Positions 33,288 to 41,482 of a DNA stretch of 64,000 nucleotides are shown piece after piece. Position 1 is the first letter of the stretch, and each line of letters begins with the position of its first letter. The stretch lies in NCBI RefSeq assembly GCF_016862395.1, contig NZ_BOMW01000014.1, positions 1 to 64,000 on the forward strand, in the 5' to 3' direction. The stretch is from Actinoplanes siamensis (GTDB lineage Bacteria; Actinomycetota; Actinomycetes; Mycobacteriales; Micromonosporaceae). The notes below the pieces were generated by a model. That model searched no databases, had not been told where the DNA came from, and saw only the letters and a list, made by a program, of their open reading frames with translations. The translations under genes were made by a program, and so were the position numbers.

Positions 33288-33716
33288 TCAGCGGTCCGCT
33301 GGGGGAACACCGAGAAGTTCGAGGGTACGCGCGTCGGGCCCGTCGTAGTAGCGTTCCAGGACCTGCCGGAACACCGCCGGATCGTCCGCGGCCTCGGCGA
33401 ACAGCGTCATCGACGAGCGCAGCTTCAGGTCGTCCGGATGACCGAGGATCTGCGACGCCGTCCGCCCCCGCACGCCGAGCAGCGTCCGCGCGCACTCCAC
33501 CAGGCGTGGCCCGAGCACCGGGTGGGCCAGGTAGGCGCGCGCCTCGTCCAGGTCGCGGATCGCGTAGGCCCGCGCCGTCGGGCTCGATCCCAGCCCGGCC
33601 AGCTGCGGGAAGACGAACCACATCCAGTGCGAGCGCTTGTGGCCGGCGGCCAGCTCGGCACGGGCCTGCTCGTGCACGCCGCCCTGGGCGTGGACGAACC
33701 GTTGCAGGTCAGCCAT
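33288..33716 (-). CDS. DUF1810 family protein
   Basis: The protein (142 aa) has the DUF1810 hallmark RSHWMWFVFPQLAGLG (about 28-43) followed by YAIRDLDEARAYLAHPVLG and a C-terminal FRQVLERYYDG. The family is widespread, small and cytosolic with unknown function. The gene stands alone, in the 33-35 kb cluster of minus-strand single genes. Confidence 0.88.
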   Translation of the reverse strand: MADLQRFVHAQGGVHEQARAELAAGHKRSHWMWFVFPQLAGLGSSPTARAYAIRDLDEARAYLAHPVLGPRLVECARTLLGVRGRTASQILGHPDDLKLRSSMTLFAEAADDPAVFRQVLERYYDGPDARTLELLGVPPADR

Positions 33717-33851
33717 GCCGCGAGCCTAGCGAGGTGGCCCCGGGAACGCGCGCCACCCGGGTCGCGCACCCCTCGACCGTGACCCCGGCGAGGTCCGGGC
33801 CGGCGAGCACCCTGGTCGCCCAGCGGCCGGCGGCACACCGGACGGTGCCGA

Positions 33852-34073
33852 TCAGTTGTCGAACTCGCCGTCCTTGGCGCCGCCCACGAACGCCGTCCAC
33901 TCGGACGGGGTGAAGAACAGGACCGGTCCCTCCGGGTTCTTCGAGTCGCGGACCGCCCGGCCGCCGTCGGGCAGCTCGGCCACCTCCACGCAGTTGTCCG
34001 AATAGCTGCGGGTGCTCCGGCGCCAGGCCGCCGCCCTCCGGTCAAAACTCGCAGCGTAGGTCTTCTCTGTCAT
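33852..34073 (-). CDS. DUF397 family protein, orphan
   Basis: The protein (73 aa) has AAWRRSTRSYSDNCVEVAEL and AVRDSKNPEGPVLFFTPSEW, the two DUF397 signatures. These actinobacterial proteins normally sit directly beside an XRE-family helix-turn-helix gene and act as its partner. No such gene is adjacent here. A CGGAG box precedes the ATG. A 12-bp palindrome (34157-34168) lies about 84 bases upstream of the start. Confidence 0.88.
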   Translation of the reverse strand: MTEKTYAASFDRRAAAWRRSTRSYSDNCVEVAELPDGGRAVRDSKNPEGPVLFFTPSEWTAFVGGAKDGEFDN

Positions 34074-34156
34074 CTCGCACCTCCGGGGCAATTCTCGGCA
34101 TTCCCGTTCGCCGGAAACTGTCCGAGATCCGTCTCAATACGACAAACGGCACGATG

Positions 34157-34168
34157 ATGCACGTGCAT
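34157..34168. promoter_or_regulatory. 12-bp palindrome between DUF72 and DUF397 genes
   Basis: ATGCACGTGCAT is a perfect inverted repeat upstream of the minus-strand DUF397 gene and just past the DUF72 stop. It is a possible operator; nothing else in the sequence identifies its regulator. Confidence 0.35.
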
Positions 34169-34176
34169 GTGAAAAA

Positions 34177-35031
34177 TCAGAACAGGGTGAGCGGCTCGTC
34201 CGCCACCGGCGGCGGCGTGGGCTCGGGCAGCGCCGGCAGGCCGGGAACCCGGGCGCGGACCTCGGCGTGGAAGCGGCGGGCCAGCTCCGGGGCGTCGGCG
34301 TTGTCCGGGGTGTGCACGAAGAACGTCGGCGAGCGGCCCTCCCGCAGCCAGCCGGCCACCGTCGCGACCCACGGCTGCCAGCCGGCGACCGTCCGGGCCG
34401 GGTCGTCGCGGCCCAGGTAGCGCACGATCGGGCGGTCGGTGAGCGCGGTGTCGCGGCGGGGCATGCGCGGCTTCTTGAGCCACGCGTCACGCTCGGCGTC
34501 ACTGGTCGGCGGGGTGGCGAAGAACGCGGTGGTGTCGAACGGGATCCACTCCGCGCCGGCGTTCGCCAGGACCTCTTCGAGACCGCGCGGGGCGGTGAAG
34601 AACTCGGGGTGGCGCACCTCCACGGCGTACCGGAAAGCACTCGGCATGGACCGCAGGAAGCGTGCGAGAACAGCGAGATCTCCAGGTCCGAAGGACCCCG
34701 GAAGCTGGATCCACAGGGCCGGGGCGCGCGGTCCGAGCGGCTCGACGGCGTCCAGGAAGGTCCGCAGCTCCGCCTCGAAGCCGGAGAGACGCAGTTCGTG
34801 GGTGATCCGTCTCGGCAGCTTGGGGATCAGCCGGAAGTCCGCGGCGGTCTGCGCGGCCCAGGTGGCGACGGTCTCGCGGGCGGGCGTGGCGTAGAACGTG
34901 GTGTTGCCCTCGACGGCGTTGCACCACTGCGCGTACGCCCGCAGCCGGTCCCCGGCCGCGAACCGGCTCTGCCAGGCCTTGAGCGACCACATTGCGCAGC
35001 CCACGTGCAGGGCTCGGACTCCGGAGTGCAC
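34177..35031 (-). CDS. DUF72 (YecE) family protein
   Basis: The protein (284 aa) has a TIM-barrel-like DUF72 pattern: HVGCAMWSLKAW at the start, NAVEGNTTFYATPARETVATW, and YAVEVRHPEFF, with a closing FFVHTPDNADAPELA. Family members are TIM-barrel proteins of unsettled activity. It diverges from the MerR gene, with 53 bases between the starts. Start chosen at the furthest ATG consistent with family length. Confidence 0.87.
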   Translation of the reverse strand: MHSGVRALHVGCAMWSLKAWQSRFAAGDRLRAYAQWCNAVEGNTTFYATPARETVATWAAQTAADFRLIPKLPRRITHELRLSGFEAELRTFLDAVEPLGPRAPALWIQLPGSFGPGDLAVLARFLRSMPSAFRYAVEVRHPEFFTAPRGLEEVLANAGAEWIPFDTTAFFATPPTSDAERDAWLKKPRMPRRDTALTDRPIVRYLGRDDPARTVAGWQPWVATVAGWLREGRSPTFFVHTPDNADAPELARRFHAEVRARVPGLPALPEPTPPPVADEPLTLF

Positions 35032-35084
35032 GCTGCCACGGTATCCAGTACGGTCAGGCCTTCCGACGGGGGAGGGGACGATCG

Positions 35085-35462
35085 ATGCCGTATTCGCCGG
35101 GCGAGGTGGCCGGGAAACTCGGGGTCAGCATCGACACGCTGCGCTACTACGAGCGCATCGGACTGCTGCACGGCATCGAGCGGAACACGGCCGGGCAGCG
35201 GATGTTCTCCGACGACGACCTGGGCCGGATCGGTCTGCTGCGGTGCCTGCGCGACTCCGGCATGCCGATCGCCCGGCTGCGCCGCTTCGCGGAGCTGCTG
35301 CACGACGGCCCGGACGCTGCCGAGCAGCGCGTCCAACTGCTCGCCGAGCACGACCGGGAGATCGACGAGAAGGTCGCGCGGCTGCGGCGGGAACAGGAAC
35401 GTGTGCGCGAGAAGATCGCCTGGTACCGTGCCGAGACCGCGCGTACTCAGGAGGCTCAGTGA
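35085..35462 (+). CDS. MerR-family transcriptional regulator
   Basis: The protein (125 aa) has the MerR winged-helix segment (YSPGEVAGKLGVSIDTLRYYE, stated as residues 3-23; then IGLLHGIERNTAGQRMFSDDD), followed by a long dimerising coiled coil (about 70-120). There are no effector-domain cysteines, so it is not a metal or redox sensor of the classic kind. GGAGGGG precedes the ATG. The next gene starts inside its stop codon (GTGA), so it is translationally coupled to a secreted transglycosylase-like protein. Confidence 0.9.
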   Translation: MPYSPGEVAGKLGVSIDTLRYYERIGLLHGIERNTAGQRMFSDDDLGRIGLLRCLRDSGMPIARLRRFAELLHDGPDAAEQRVQLLAEHDREIDEKVARLRREQERVREKIAWYRAETARTQEAQ

Positions 35463-36121
35463 CCCGGATCGTCATCCGCGTCGCAGCTGTGGCGCTGCTG
35501 CTCGCCGGTCTGGCCGCCGGCGTCTACGTCGGACAGCAGCGGCCGCCCGCGACCGGCGCGGCGATGGACCCGGTGCAGGCCGAGGCCATCGACATGCAGT
35601 TGGTCAAGGACCGGCAGAACCAGCACGCCGCGGCCCGCGCGCGCTACACCGAGGCCGAGGGCGCCGCCGCGGCGAAGGCGGCCTCGGCGGCCCGGACCGC
35701 CTCCGGCTACGCCAAGGAGCTGGACAAGAAGGTCGTCGCGCAGAAGAAGGCGGCCCAGCAGAGGAAGAACAGCGGGCCGGTCGCCTTCGGCGGGTCGATT
35801 CCCAGCTCGTGCGGCGAGTTCAGCGGCAGCCGGGCGATCGGTTGCGCGCTCACCCTGTCCGCCGGGTTCGGCCTCGACCAGTTCGCCTGCCTGAACAAGC
35901 TGTGGAACAAGGAGAGCGGCTGGAACTACCGCGCCGAGAACCGCAGTTCCGGCGCCTACGGCATTCCGCAGTCGCTGCCCGGCTCCAAGATGGCGTCGTT
36001 CGGCGCGGACTGGCGGACCAATCCGGCCACCCAGATCAAATGGGGTCTGGACTACATCAAGAAGCGCTACACCACCCCGTGCGGCGCGTGGAACCACTCG
36101 GTGCAGTTCAACAACTATTAG
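35459..36121 (+). CDS. Secreted transglycosylase-like (SLT-fold) protein
   Basis: The protein (220 aa) starts at a GTG overlapping the MerR stop. A signal/anchor helix (about 3-25) precedes an Ala/Lys-rich coiled region (about 55-105) and a C-terminal lysozyme-like domain. KLWNKESGWNYRAENRSSG carries the likely catalytic Glu (about residue 152), and AYGIPQSLPGSKM is the usual follow-on motif. It resembles aggregation-promoting-factor and resuscitation-type wall hydrolases. It probably cleaves peptidoglycan outside the cell, under the control of the coupled regulator. Confidence 0.83.
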   Translation: MTRIVIRVAAVALLLAGLAAGVYVGQQRPPATGAAMDPVQAEAIDMQLVKDRQNQHAAARARYTEAEGAAAAKAASAARTASGYAKELDKKVVAQKKAAQQRKNSGPVAFGGSIPSSCGEFSGSRAIGCALTLSAGFGLDQFACLNKLWNKESGWNYRAENRSSGAYGIPQSLPGSKMASFGADWRTNPATQIKWGLDYIKKRYTTPCGAWNHSVQFNNY

Positions 36122-36185
36122 GGCCGCTGGCGTGGGCGCCGTCAGGGGCGGCGCATGCTGTGCGGTCGGTGCCCGCTGGTTCGAG

Positions 36186-36262
36186 GCCGGACTGTTCGAC
36201 TGGGACGGGTGCTCGTCGACTCCGAGCGGATCACCAACACGGTGCTGCGCGAGCGGCGCCGG
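36186..36262 (+). pseudogene. Remnant of a HAD-family phosphatase, frameshifted
   Basis: LFDWDG in one frame (36192-36209) is followed directly in another frame by VLVDSERITNTVLRERR (36209-36259). Joined, they make the classic HAD motif I segment DxDGxLVDSE. One G missing at about 36209 explains the break. The rest of a HAD protein (over 180 residues) is absent before the next gene at 36301. This is a short decayed fragment. Confidence 0.55.
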
Positions 36263-36300
36263 ACGCCCGAAGATCGAGCTGCGGCTGCGCACGGCCCCGC

Positions 36301-36669
36301 TCAGCCGCCGGTGAGCTCGCTCTCGATCTCCGCGGGCGCGCGCATCCGCCACGCGTCGGTGATCAGCTCGGCGAGGCGACCGGCGGTGACCAGGGGCAGG
36401 CGCAGCATGACCAGCGGCAGGCCGTCGTACCCCGGGGTGGTGAAGAACAGGTCCGGCTCGCCGAGCAGCAGCGCCTGTTTCTCCGCCTCGTCGCCGACGA
36501 ACAGCACCGCGACGTCGGTGCGGATCGTGCGCGGCTTCCCGGGCCGGCGCTCCGGGTAGGACCAGACGAAGCCCTTGTTCGCCACCCGGAAGTCGAATCC
36601 GTCACTGTCGATCTCGGCCACCTGGGGCAAGGCCAGGGCAAGCCGGCGTACGTCGTCCGCGTCAGCCAT
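36301..36669 (-). CDS. MmcQ/YjbR family protein
   Basis: The protein (122 aa) begins ADADDVRRLALALPQVAE, followed by DFRVANKGFVWSY and a C-terminal ELITDAWRMRAPAE helix, the MmcQ/YjbR pattern of a small DNA-binding-like fold with unknown function. The gene diverges from cutA with only 17 bases between the starts. No regulated partner is evident. Confidence 0.87.
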   Translation of the reverse strand: MADADDVRRLALALPQVAEIDSDGFDFRVANKGFVWSYPERRPGKPRTIRTDVAVLFVGDEAEKQALLLGEPDLFFTTPGYDGLPLVMLRLPLVTAGRLAELITDAWRMRAPAEIESELTGG

Positions 36670-36686
36670 GCTGCCGACACTAGTGT

Positions 36687-37022
36687 GTGCCTGTGACAGA
36701 ACAGATCTGCGAAGTGGTGATCACAGCGGGTTCGGCGGAGTGGCTGGCCGGGTTCACCCGTGGCCTGGTGGAGCGGCGGCTCGCGGCGTGCGGGCAGATC
36801 ACCGCGGAGGTCCGGTCGATCTACCGGTGGCAGGGCGCGGTGCAGGACGAGGCCGAGGCGCGGGTGGCGCTGCACACCCGGGTGTCGCTGGTCGACCGGA
36901 TCGTGGCGGCCGCGGCGGCCGAGCATCCGTACCAGGTGCCGTGCGTGCTCGCCCTGCCGGTGACCGGCGGCAACCCGGACTATCTGCGCTGGGTGCTGGA
37001 GCAGACCTCGGTTACCGGATGA
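36687..37022 (+). CDS. cutA: Divalent-cation tolerance protein CutA
   Basis: The protein (111 aa) matches the trimeric CutA1 fold: GLVERRLAACGQI, VRSIYRWQGAVQDEAE, ALHTRVSLVDRI and the C-terminal HPYQVPCVLALPV. It is a small PII-like protein implicated in copper tolerance and signalling. The start is GTG at 36687 (or GTG 36693, two codons later). Its last 11 bases overlap the convergent discoidin-like gene. Confidence 0.93.
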   Translation: MPVTEQICEVVITAGSAEWLAGFTRGLVERRLAACGQITAEVRSIYRWQGAVQDEAEARVALHTRVSLVDRIVAAAAAEHPYQVPCVLALPVTGGNPDYLRWVLEQTSVTG

Positions 37023-37746
37023 CCACCTCGACCAGGCGGGACTGATCGTTCACGCCGTTGGCGGCGAGCGTGACGACCCGTACCGCGTCAGTGGTTCTGG
37101 GGGTGAACGCCGAGACCGTCCGGGTCGCGCTGTTCCCGCGCACCGAGGCCACCGTCACCCAGCCCGCCGCGGCGGCCACCTGGACGTCCCAGTCCCGCAG
37201 CCCCCGGTCCGCGGTGGTGGTGACTTCGACCTCGCCGATCCGGTGCGGCGACTGCCAGTCCAGCTGCCACCGGTCCGGCCAGCGCCTGCCCGTGGTGTCG
37301 TTCCACATGGTGTCCAGCCGGCCGTCGATCGCGGCGCACGCCGGGCTGCCGGCCCGGGCCGACGAGGCGGTGACGCGTGAAGCGAGCGCCAGCAGGCCGG
37401 CGCCGGGCGGTGGGGCGGTGACCTCGACCGGTACGTCGACGGCCCGTCCCCGGCCGCGCACGCGCACGTGATAGGTCCCCGGTGGGGTGCCGGTGGCGGC
37501 GGTGACCGCGACCGGGACGTCGCTGGTGTAGCCCGGCGGCAGCCAGGTGGAGATCAGCGAGCGGGGGAGGTGCAGCGCGGCCGGCGCGTCCAGCGTGGCG
37601 TCCGCGTAGACCGGCTCGTCGGACGTGTTCGTGAGGCGCACGGTCAGGTCACCCCCGTTGCACTGCCCGGTGGTGATCGCCAGCGTCCCCGGGTCGACAG
37701 CGACCGGGGGAACCGTCAGCAGCGCCGCCGTCAGCAGCCGGATCAC
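37012..37746 (-). CDS. Secreted protein with discoidin (F5/8 type C)-like domain
   Basis: The protein (244 aa) starts at a GTG overlapping the phoD stop (GTGA). A short signal peptide is followed by an Ig-like region (about 20-115: GGDLTVRLTNTSDEPVYADA, TYHVRVRGRGR). A C-terminal discoidin-like domain covers about 120-244: ASSARAGSPACAAIDGRLDTMW, then RWQLDWQSPHRIGEVEVTT (given by motif positions). Discoidin domains bind carbohydrate or phospholipid surfaces. Coupling to PhoD suggests the two exported proteins act together. Confidence 0.82.
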   Translation of the reverse strand: MIRLLTAALLTVPPVAVDPGTLAITTGQCNGGDLTVRLTNTSDEPVYADATLDAPAALHLPRSLISTWLPPGYTSDVPVAVTAATGTPPGTYHVRVRGRGRAVDVPVEVTAPPPGAGLLALASRVTASSARAGSPACAAIDGRLDTMWNDTTGRRWPDRWQLDWQSPHRIGEVEVTTTADRGLRDWDVQVAAAAGWVTVASVRGNSATRTVSAFTPRTTDAVRVVTLAANGVNDQSRLVEVVIR

Positions 37747-39263
37747 GCCGTGACCAGCCCGGGCCGCACCCGGTCGGAGACGAACGAGGCGCGGGTCGCG
37801 ATCGTCCCGCCCCGCCGGGTCACGTGCGACATCACCCGGAAGTCGGCTCGCATCGAGTCCCGGCCCAGTTCGCACCGCACATAGCCGCGCTGGGCGTTGG
37901 CCAGCCGCAGGTGCGGGTTGTACCGCAGCTGCAGGTCCAGCTGCGGAGTGCTGTCGCTGCCGTCCCCGCCGCTGGAGATCGAGGTGCCGACGAGCTCGAC
38001 GGCGACCACCGGGGCATCCGCCCGGGGGCGCAGGTCGGCCGCGTAGTTGTAGTGGATGTCCCCGGAGACCACCACGGTCCCGGGCATCCGCGCGGCCAGC
38101 TCCAGGATCCGCGCCCGGTCGGCGGCGTAACCGTCCCACTTGTCCATGTCGAGCCGGCCGGCCGCCCCGCCGTACCGGCACTCGGCCATCATGACCTGCT
38201 GGGCCAGGACGTTCCACCGGGCCGGCGACCGCTGCATCCGGCCGAGCAGCCAGTCACGCTGTTCCGCGCCGAGCAGTGTGCGCCGGGGATCGTCGCGCGC
38301 GTCGCACCCGGCCCGCAGGTTGTCCCCGCAGGCCTGGTCCGAGCGGTGCTGCCGGGTGTCCAGCACGAAGGCGTGGGCCAGGTCCCCGAACCGGAACCGC
38401 CGGTAGAGCGACATGTCCGGCCCGGCCGGCTGCCGTGGGCGTCGCAGCGGCTGGTTCTCCCAGTAGGCGCGGTAGGCGTTCGCCCGCCGCACCAGGAAGT
38501 CACGCGCCGCGACGGCGGTGGACCGGGACGCCCCGTCCGCGTAGTTGTCCTGCACCTCGTGGTCGTCCCAGGTGAGCACCCACGGGAAGGCGGCGTGGGC
38601 GGCCTGCAGATCGGGATCGGTGCGGTAGAGCGCGTACCGCATCCGGTACAGGTCGAGCGTGTCGGTTTCCAGCTCGAACGTGTCCGGCAGCCGGAGCGAG
38701 GAGTCCATCCGGTCCCCGCCCACGCTGGTGATCGCGCCCTCGTAGATGTAGTCGCCGAGGAAGAGGACGACGTCGAGGTCCTCCGTCGCCAGGTGCCGCC
38801 ACGCGTCGTAGTAGCCGTCGCCGTACGCCTGGCAGGAGGCGATCGCGAAGCGCAGCGCGGCTGGCGACGCCGTCCTGGCCGGCGCGGTCCGGGTCCGGCC
38901 CGGCGGGCTGACGTGCCCCCGGCAGCGGAACCGGTAGTGGTACTCCCGGTCCGGCCGCAGCCCGCGCACGTCCACGTGCACCGAGTGGCCGTACTCCGGC
39001 GTCGCGGTGTACGTGCCGTCGCGCACCACCCGGGTGAACCGGCTGTCCTCGGCTACCTGCCACTGCACCGGGTATCGCACCGGCGGCAGCCCGCCGGAGG
39101 GCTCCAGCGGGCGGGGCGCCAGCCGGGTCCAGAGCAGCACGCCGTCCGGCAGTGGGTCCCCGGAGGCGACACCGAGAGTGAACGGGTCGTCGATCCGGGG
39201 CGCCGCGGGAAGCGCTCCGGCCATCGCCAGGGCGAGCAGCCGACGGCGGGGAATGCCGACCAT
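37743..39263 (-). CDS. phoD: Alkaline phosphatase/phosphodiesterase PhoD
   Basis: The protein (506 aa) has a twin-arginine signal (GIPRRRLLALAMAGALPAA, about 2-20), consistent with Tat export. An N-terminal Fn3-like domain (VASGDPLPDGVLLWTRLAPRP) leads to the metallophosphatase core with ASCQAYGDGYYDAW, LGDYIYEG, WDDHEVQDNY and VSGDIHYNY as metal ligands (Fe3+/Ca2+ in PhoD). It releases phosphate from esters or teichoic acids. An AGGAG box precedes the ATG. No PHO-box-like direct repeat was recognised upstream. Confidence 0.95.
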   Translation of the reverse strand: MVGIPRRRLLALAMAGALPAAPRIDDPFTLGVASGDPLPDGVLLWTRLAPRPLEPSGGLPPVRYPVQWQVAEDSRFTRVVRDGTYTATPEYGHSVHVDVRGLRPDREYHYRFRCRGHVSPPGRTRTAPARTASPAALRFAIASCQAYGDGYYDAWRHLATEDLDVVLFLGDYIYEGAITSVGGDRMDSSLRLPDTFELETDTLDLYRMRYALYRTDPDLQAAHAAFPWVLTWDDHEVQDNYADGASRSTAVAARDFLVRRANAYRAYWENQPLRRPRQPAGPDMSLYRRFRFGDLAHAFVLDTRQHRSDQACGDNLRAGCDARDDPRRTLLGAEQRDWLLGRMQRSPARWNVLAQQVMMAECRYGGAAGRLDMDKWDGYAADRARILELAARMPGTVVVSGDIHYNYAADLRPRADAPVVAVELVGTSISSGGDGSDSTPQLDLQLRYNPHLRLANAQRGYVRCELGRDSMRADFRVMSHVTRRGGTIATRASFVSDRVRPGLVTA

Positions 39264-39528
39264 GACAACTCCTATGTCCGGATATTTCCGGGCAATGCTA
39301 ACCATCGCTGGCCGTGCCGGGTCGCCATGTTGGCCGCCTGTCCACGTACCGACGCAAAATGTTCATGCCGGAAGCCATCCGTGGACGTGGAGTTCCGGCG
39401 GATCTGTGGTGTGCCGTTCGCCGCATCGCTCCGCTCGCGGCGGCGGATTCCGTCATTCCGGTACGTCCATCGACCGGCGCCGACCCTTTTGGTTACCCGG
39501 GGTGAGGGCGGGTACCGTCGGCCGCACC

Positions 39529-40458
39529 ATGCCAGACTCCAGCGGCCACGCCCGGCTCTCCCCACCGGCCCCCGCCTCCGGCCCCGTCTCCCGGGCGGCC
39601 GCGGTCGCCGCTTCCGCGCCTGCGCCGGCCCCCGCATTCCGGCCGGCCACGGTCGCCGCCCCGGGCAGCGCGCCGGCCGCGACCGGCGCCCCCGTCTCCT
39701 CGTCGGCGCCCGCCCGTCCGGTGGTGTCCCCGGAGGTCCCGGTCCACCCCTCCGGCCGGCGGCTCGGCGTGATCCTCGGGGCGGTCCTCGCGATCCTCGC
39801 CGCGGTGAACGTCGCCGACAAGTACGGCCCGCGCCACACCGGTTTGGTCGCCGGCCCGCTGGTCGCCCTGACCCTGGTGCTGATCGCCCGCCGCGCCGGC
39901 CTGTCCTGGCACGACCTCGGTCTCTCCCGGCGCACCCTGGTCCCCGGCCTGAGGTACGCCCTCGGCGCCGTCGGCATCGTCGCGGCGATCTACACGCTCG
40001 GCGCCGCGATCCCGGCCACCCGGGTCGCGTTCCACGACGTCCGCTACCACCTGCACCCCGGCGCCGCCCTGCTCACCGCGTTCGTCGTGGTCCCGCTCGG
40101 CACCGTCCTGCTGGAGGAGGTGGCCTTCCGCGGCGTCCTGCTCGGCCTGGTCCACCGGCACCGCGGCGCCACCTGGGCGAGCATCACGTCCTCCGTCCTC
40201 TTCGGCCTCTGGCACATCCTCCCGTCGCTGCGCCTGGCCCAGGTCAACAAGGCCGTCGGCGGTGCCCTGGGGATCGGCGCCACCGGCCAGATCCTGGCGA
40301 TCCTGGGCGCGGTCGCCTTCACCGCCCTGGCCGGCCTGCTGCTCTGCGAACTCCGTCGCCGCTCCGGCAGCCTCCTCGCGGCCGCCGCCCTGCACTGGGC
40401 CACCAACGGCCTCGGCCTCCTGGTGGCCACGGTCCTCGCCACCACCCGCCTCACCTGA
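39529..40458 (+). CDS. CPBP-family intramembrane metalloprotease
   Basis: The protein (309 aa) has a long Ala/Pro-rich N-terminal tail (about 1-75) and then 7-8 membrane helices. The CPBP/Abi active-site motifs EEVAFRGVLLG, SVLFGLWHILP and HWATNG carry the paired Glu and His metal ligands. Family members cleave prenylated or membrane proteins. The ATG at 39529 is taken because no other start is nearer the domain; the tail may be shorter in reality. Confidence 0.88.
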   Translation: MPDSSGHARLSPPAPASGPVSRAAAVAASAPAPAPAFRPATVAAPGSAPAATGAPVSSSAPARPVVSPEVPVHPSGRRLGVILGAVLAILAAVNVADKYGPRHTGLVAGPLVALTLVLIARRAGLSWHDLGLSRRTLVPGLRYALGAVGIVAAIYTLGAAIPATRVAFHDVRYHLHPGAALLTAFVVVPLGTVLLEEVAFRGVLLGLVHRHRGATWASITSSVLFGLWHILPSLRLAQVNKAVGGALGIGATGQILAILGAVAFTALAGLLLCELRRRSGSLLAAAALHWATNGLGLLVATVLATTRLT

Positions 40459-40649
40459 CCCTCGTCGGCCGCGCCCGAGCAGCGCGAACGACTCCAGCGG
40501 CCAGCCGCCCGCCGGCCGCGCCCGGCGGAGCCACCTCTGGCTGCCAGCCGGCTTCGCCTGGCCGGTGTCCGGGGCGGGTTGCGGGGAATGTGGCGGCCGG
40601 CCGTCTCGGGTGGGCGGCTCGGGCGGGCCGCGGCCGGTAGGGTCGGCGC

Positions 40650-40946
40650 ATGCGTGTTCCCACTGCTGTGATCACTGCCGGATCGCTCATCGGCGGGTGG
40701 CAGGTCGCCCGCCGCACCGGGGTGCGGCCGCTCGGCGGGGCGGTCCTGGCCGCCGGCGGGCTGCTGGCCGGCCGCGAATGGGCCCGCCGCACCAGTCCCG
40801 CCGTCACCGGCGCGCTGGCCGCGACGTATCTCGGAGCCTTCGGCCTGTCCCATCCCCTGGCCAGGAAGATCGGCTCCTGGCCGGCGGTCCTCACGGTCTC
40901 CGCGGTCACCGCGGCGATCTCCTACGCCGCCGCGGACCGGCGCTGA
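40650..40946 (+). CDS. Small membrane protein of unknown function
   Basis: The protein (98 aa) has two to three hydrophobic helices with Gly/Ala-rich cores (VITAGSLIGGWQVA; LGGAVLAAGGLLAG; PAVLTVSAVTAAISYAA). No family recognised. It precedes the PNPOx-like gene by one base, so the two are probably co-translated, but nothing in it suggests a role in flavin chemistry. Confidence 0.75.
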   Translation: MRVPTAVITAGSLIGGWQVARRTGVRPLGGAVLAAGGLLAGREWARRTSPAVTGALAATYLGAFGLSHPLARKIGSWPAVLTVSAVTAAISYAAADRR

Positions 40947-40947
40947 C

Positions 40948-41442
40948 ATGCGCGAGACACCTGAGGAACTGGCCGATCTGCAGCGCCTGCTGGACGCCTC
41001 GCTCGGCGGGGCCACCACCCACCTGAAGTCCGTAGTCGCCGGGCGCACCATCACCGCCGAGCAGCTCGCCGGGGTGCTGACCGGCATGTGCGTGCTGTCG
41101 GTCTCCACCGTGACGGCGAAGGGTGAGCCGAGGATCAGCGCGGTCGACGGCCACTTCCTGCACGGCAAGTGGATCTTCGGGACCGCGCGGACCGCCGCGA
41201 AGGCCCGGCACCTGGTCACCCGCCCGGCCGCCAGCGTCTCCCACCTGCGCGGAGAGGACCTGGGCGTCTTCGTCCACGGCCGGACCGAGATCCTCGATCT
41301 CACCGAAGAGGCCGAGATCTCGGCGTATGTCCGGGAATTCTATGGGGACGACGCCTTCGACTGGGAGAACGACGTCGTCTACTTCCGCTTGCGTCCGCAC
41401 TTCATGACCGTCTACGCGCCGGACCTGACGAAACTCCGGTGA
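40948..41442 (+). CDS. Pyridoxamine 5'-phosphate oxidase-family (split-barrel flavin/F420-binding) protein
   Basis: The protein (164 aa) has the split-barrel core: MCVLSVSTVTAKGEPRISAVDGHFL and KWIFGTARTAAKARHLVTRPAAS (described as residues about 47-98). A C-terminal FDWENDVVYFRLRPHFMTVY completes the fold. Members bind FMN or F420 and reduce varied substrates. It sits one base after the small membrane gene and converges on the GH16 gene, with a perfect stem-loop between them. Confidence 0.87.
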   Translation: MRETPEELADLQRLLDASLGGATTHLKSVVAGRTITAEQLAGVLTGMCVLSVSTVTAKGEPRISAVDGHFLHGKWIFGTARTAAKARHLVTRPAASVSHLRGEDLGVFVHGRTEILDLTEEAEISAYVREFYGDDAFDWENDVVYFRLRPHFMTVYAPDLTKLR

Positions 41443-41476
41443 CCGTGGTGGGGCCTGGGGGAGGGCCCCACCACGG
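41443..41476. terminator. Bidirectional terminator between PNPOx-like and GH16 genes
   Basis: A perfect 13-bp stem (CCGTGGTGGGGCC with GGCCCCACCACGG) around an 8-base loop begins at the base after the upstream stop and ends 7 bases before the convergent stop. It can serve both genes. Confidence 0.75.
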
Positions 41477-41482
41477 ATCATC

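Noticed and set aside
30320..33310. 996-codon minus-strand frame
   Set aside because: Antisense to glgX, whose GH13 motifs are all intact; the minus-strand translation has no domain.
33717..33851. Small coding remnant between DUF1810 and DUF397 genes
   Set aside because: A minus-strand frame is open here, but it shows no recognisable motif and no start with a ribosome-binding site.
39264..39528. PHO-box-like promoter for phoD
   Set aside because: I looked for GTTCAC-type direct repeats upstream of phoD and saw none convincing; only scattered GTCCACG/CGTGGAC pieces.
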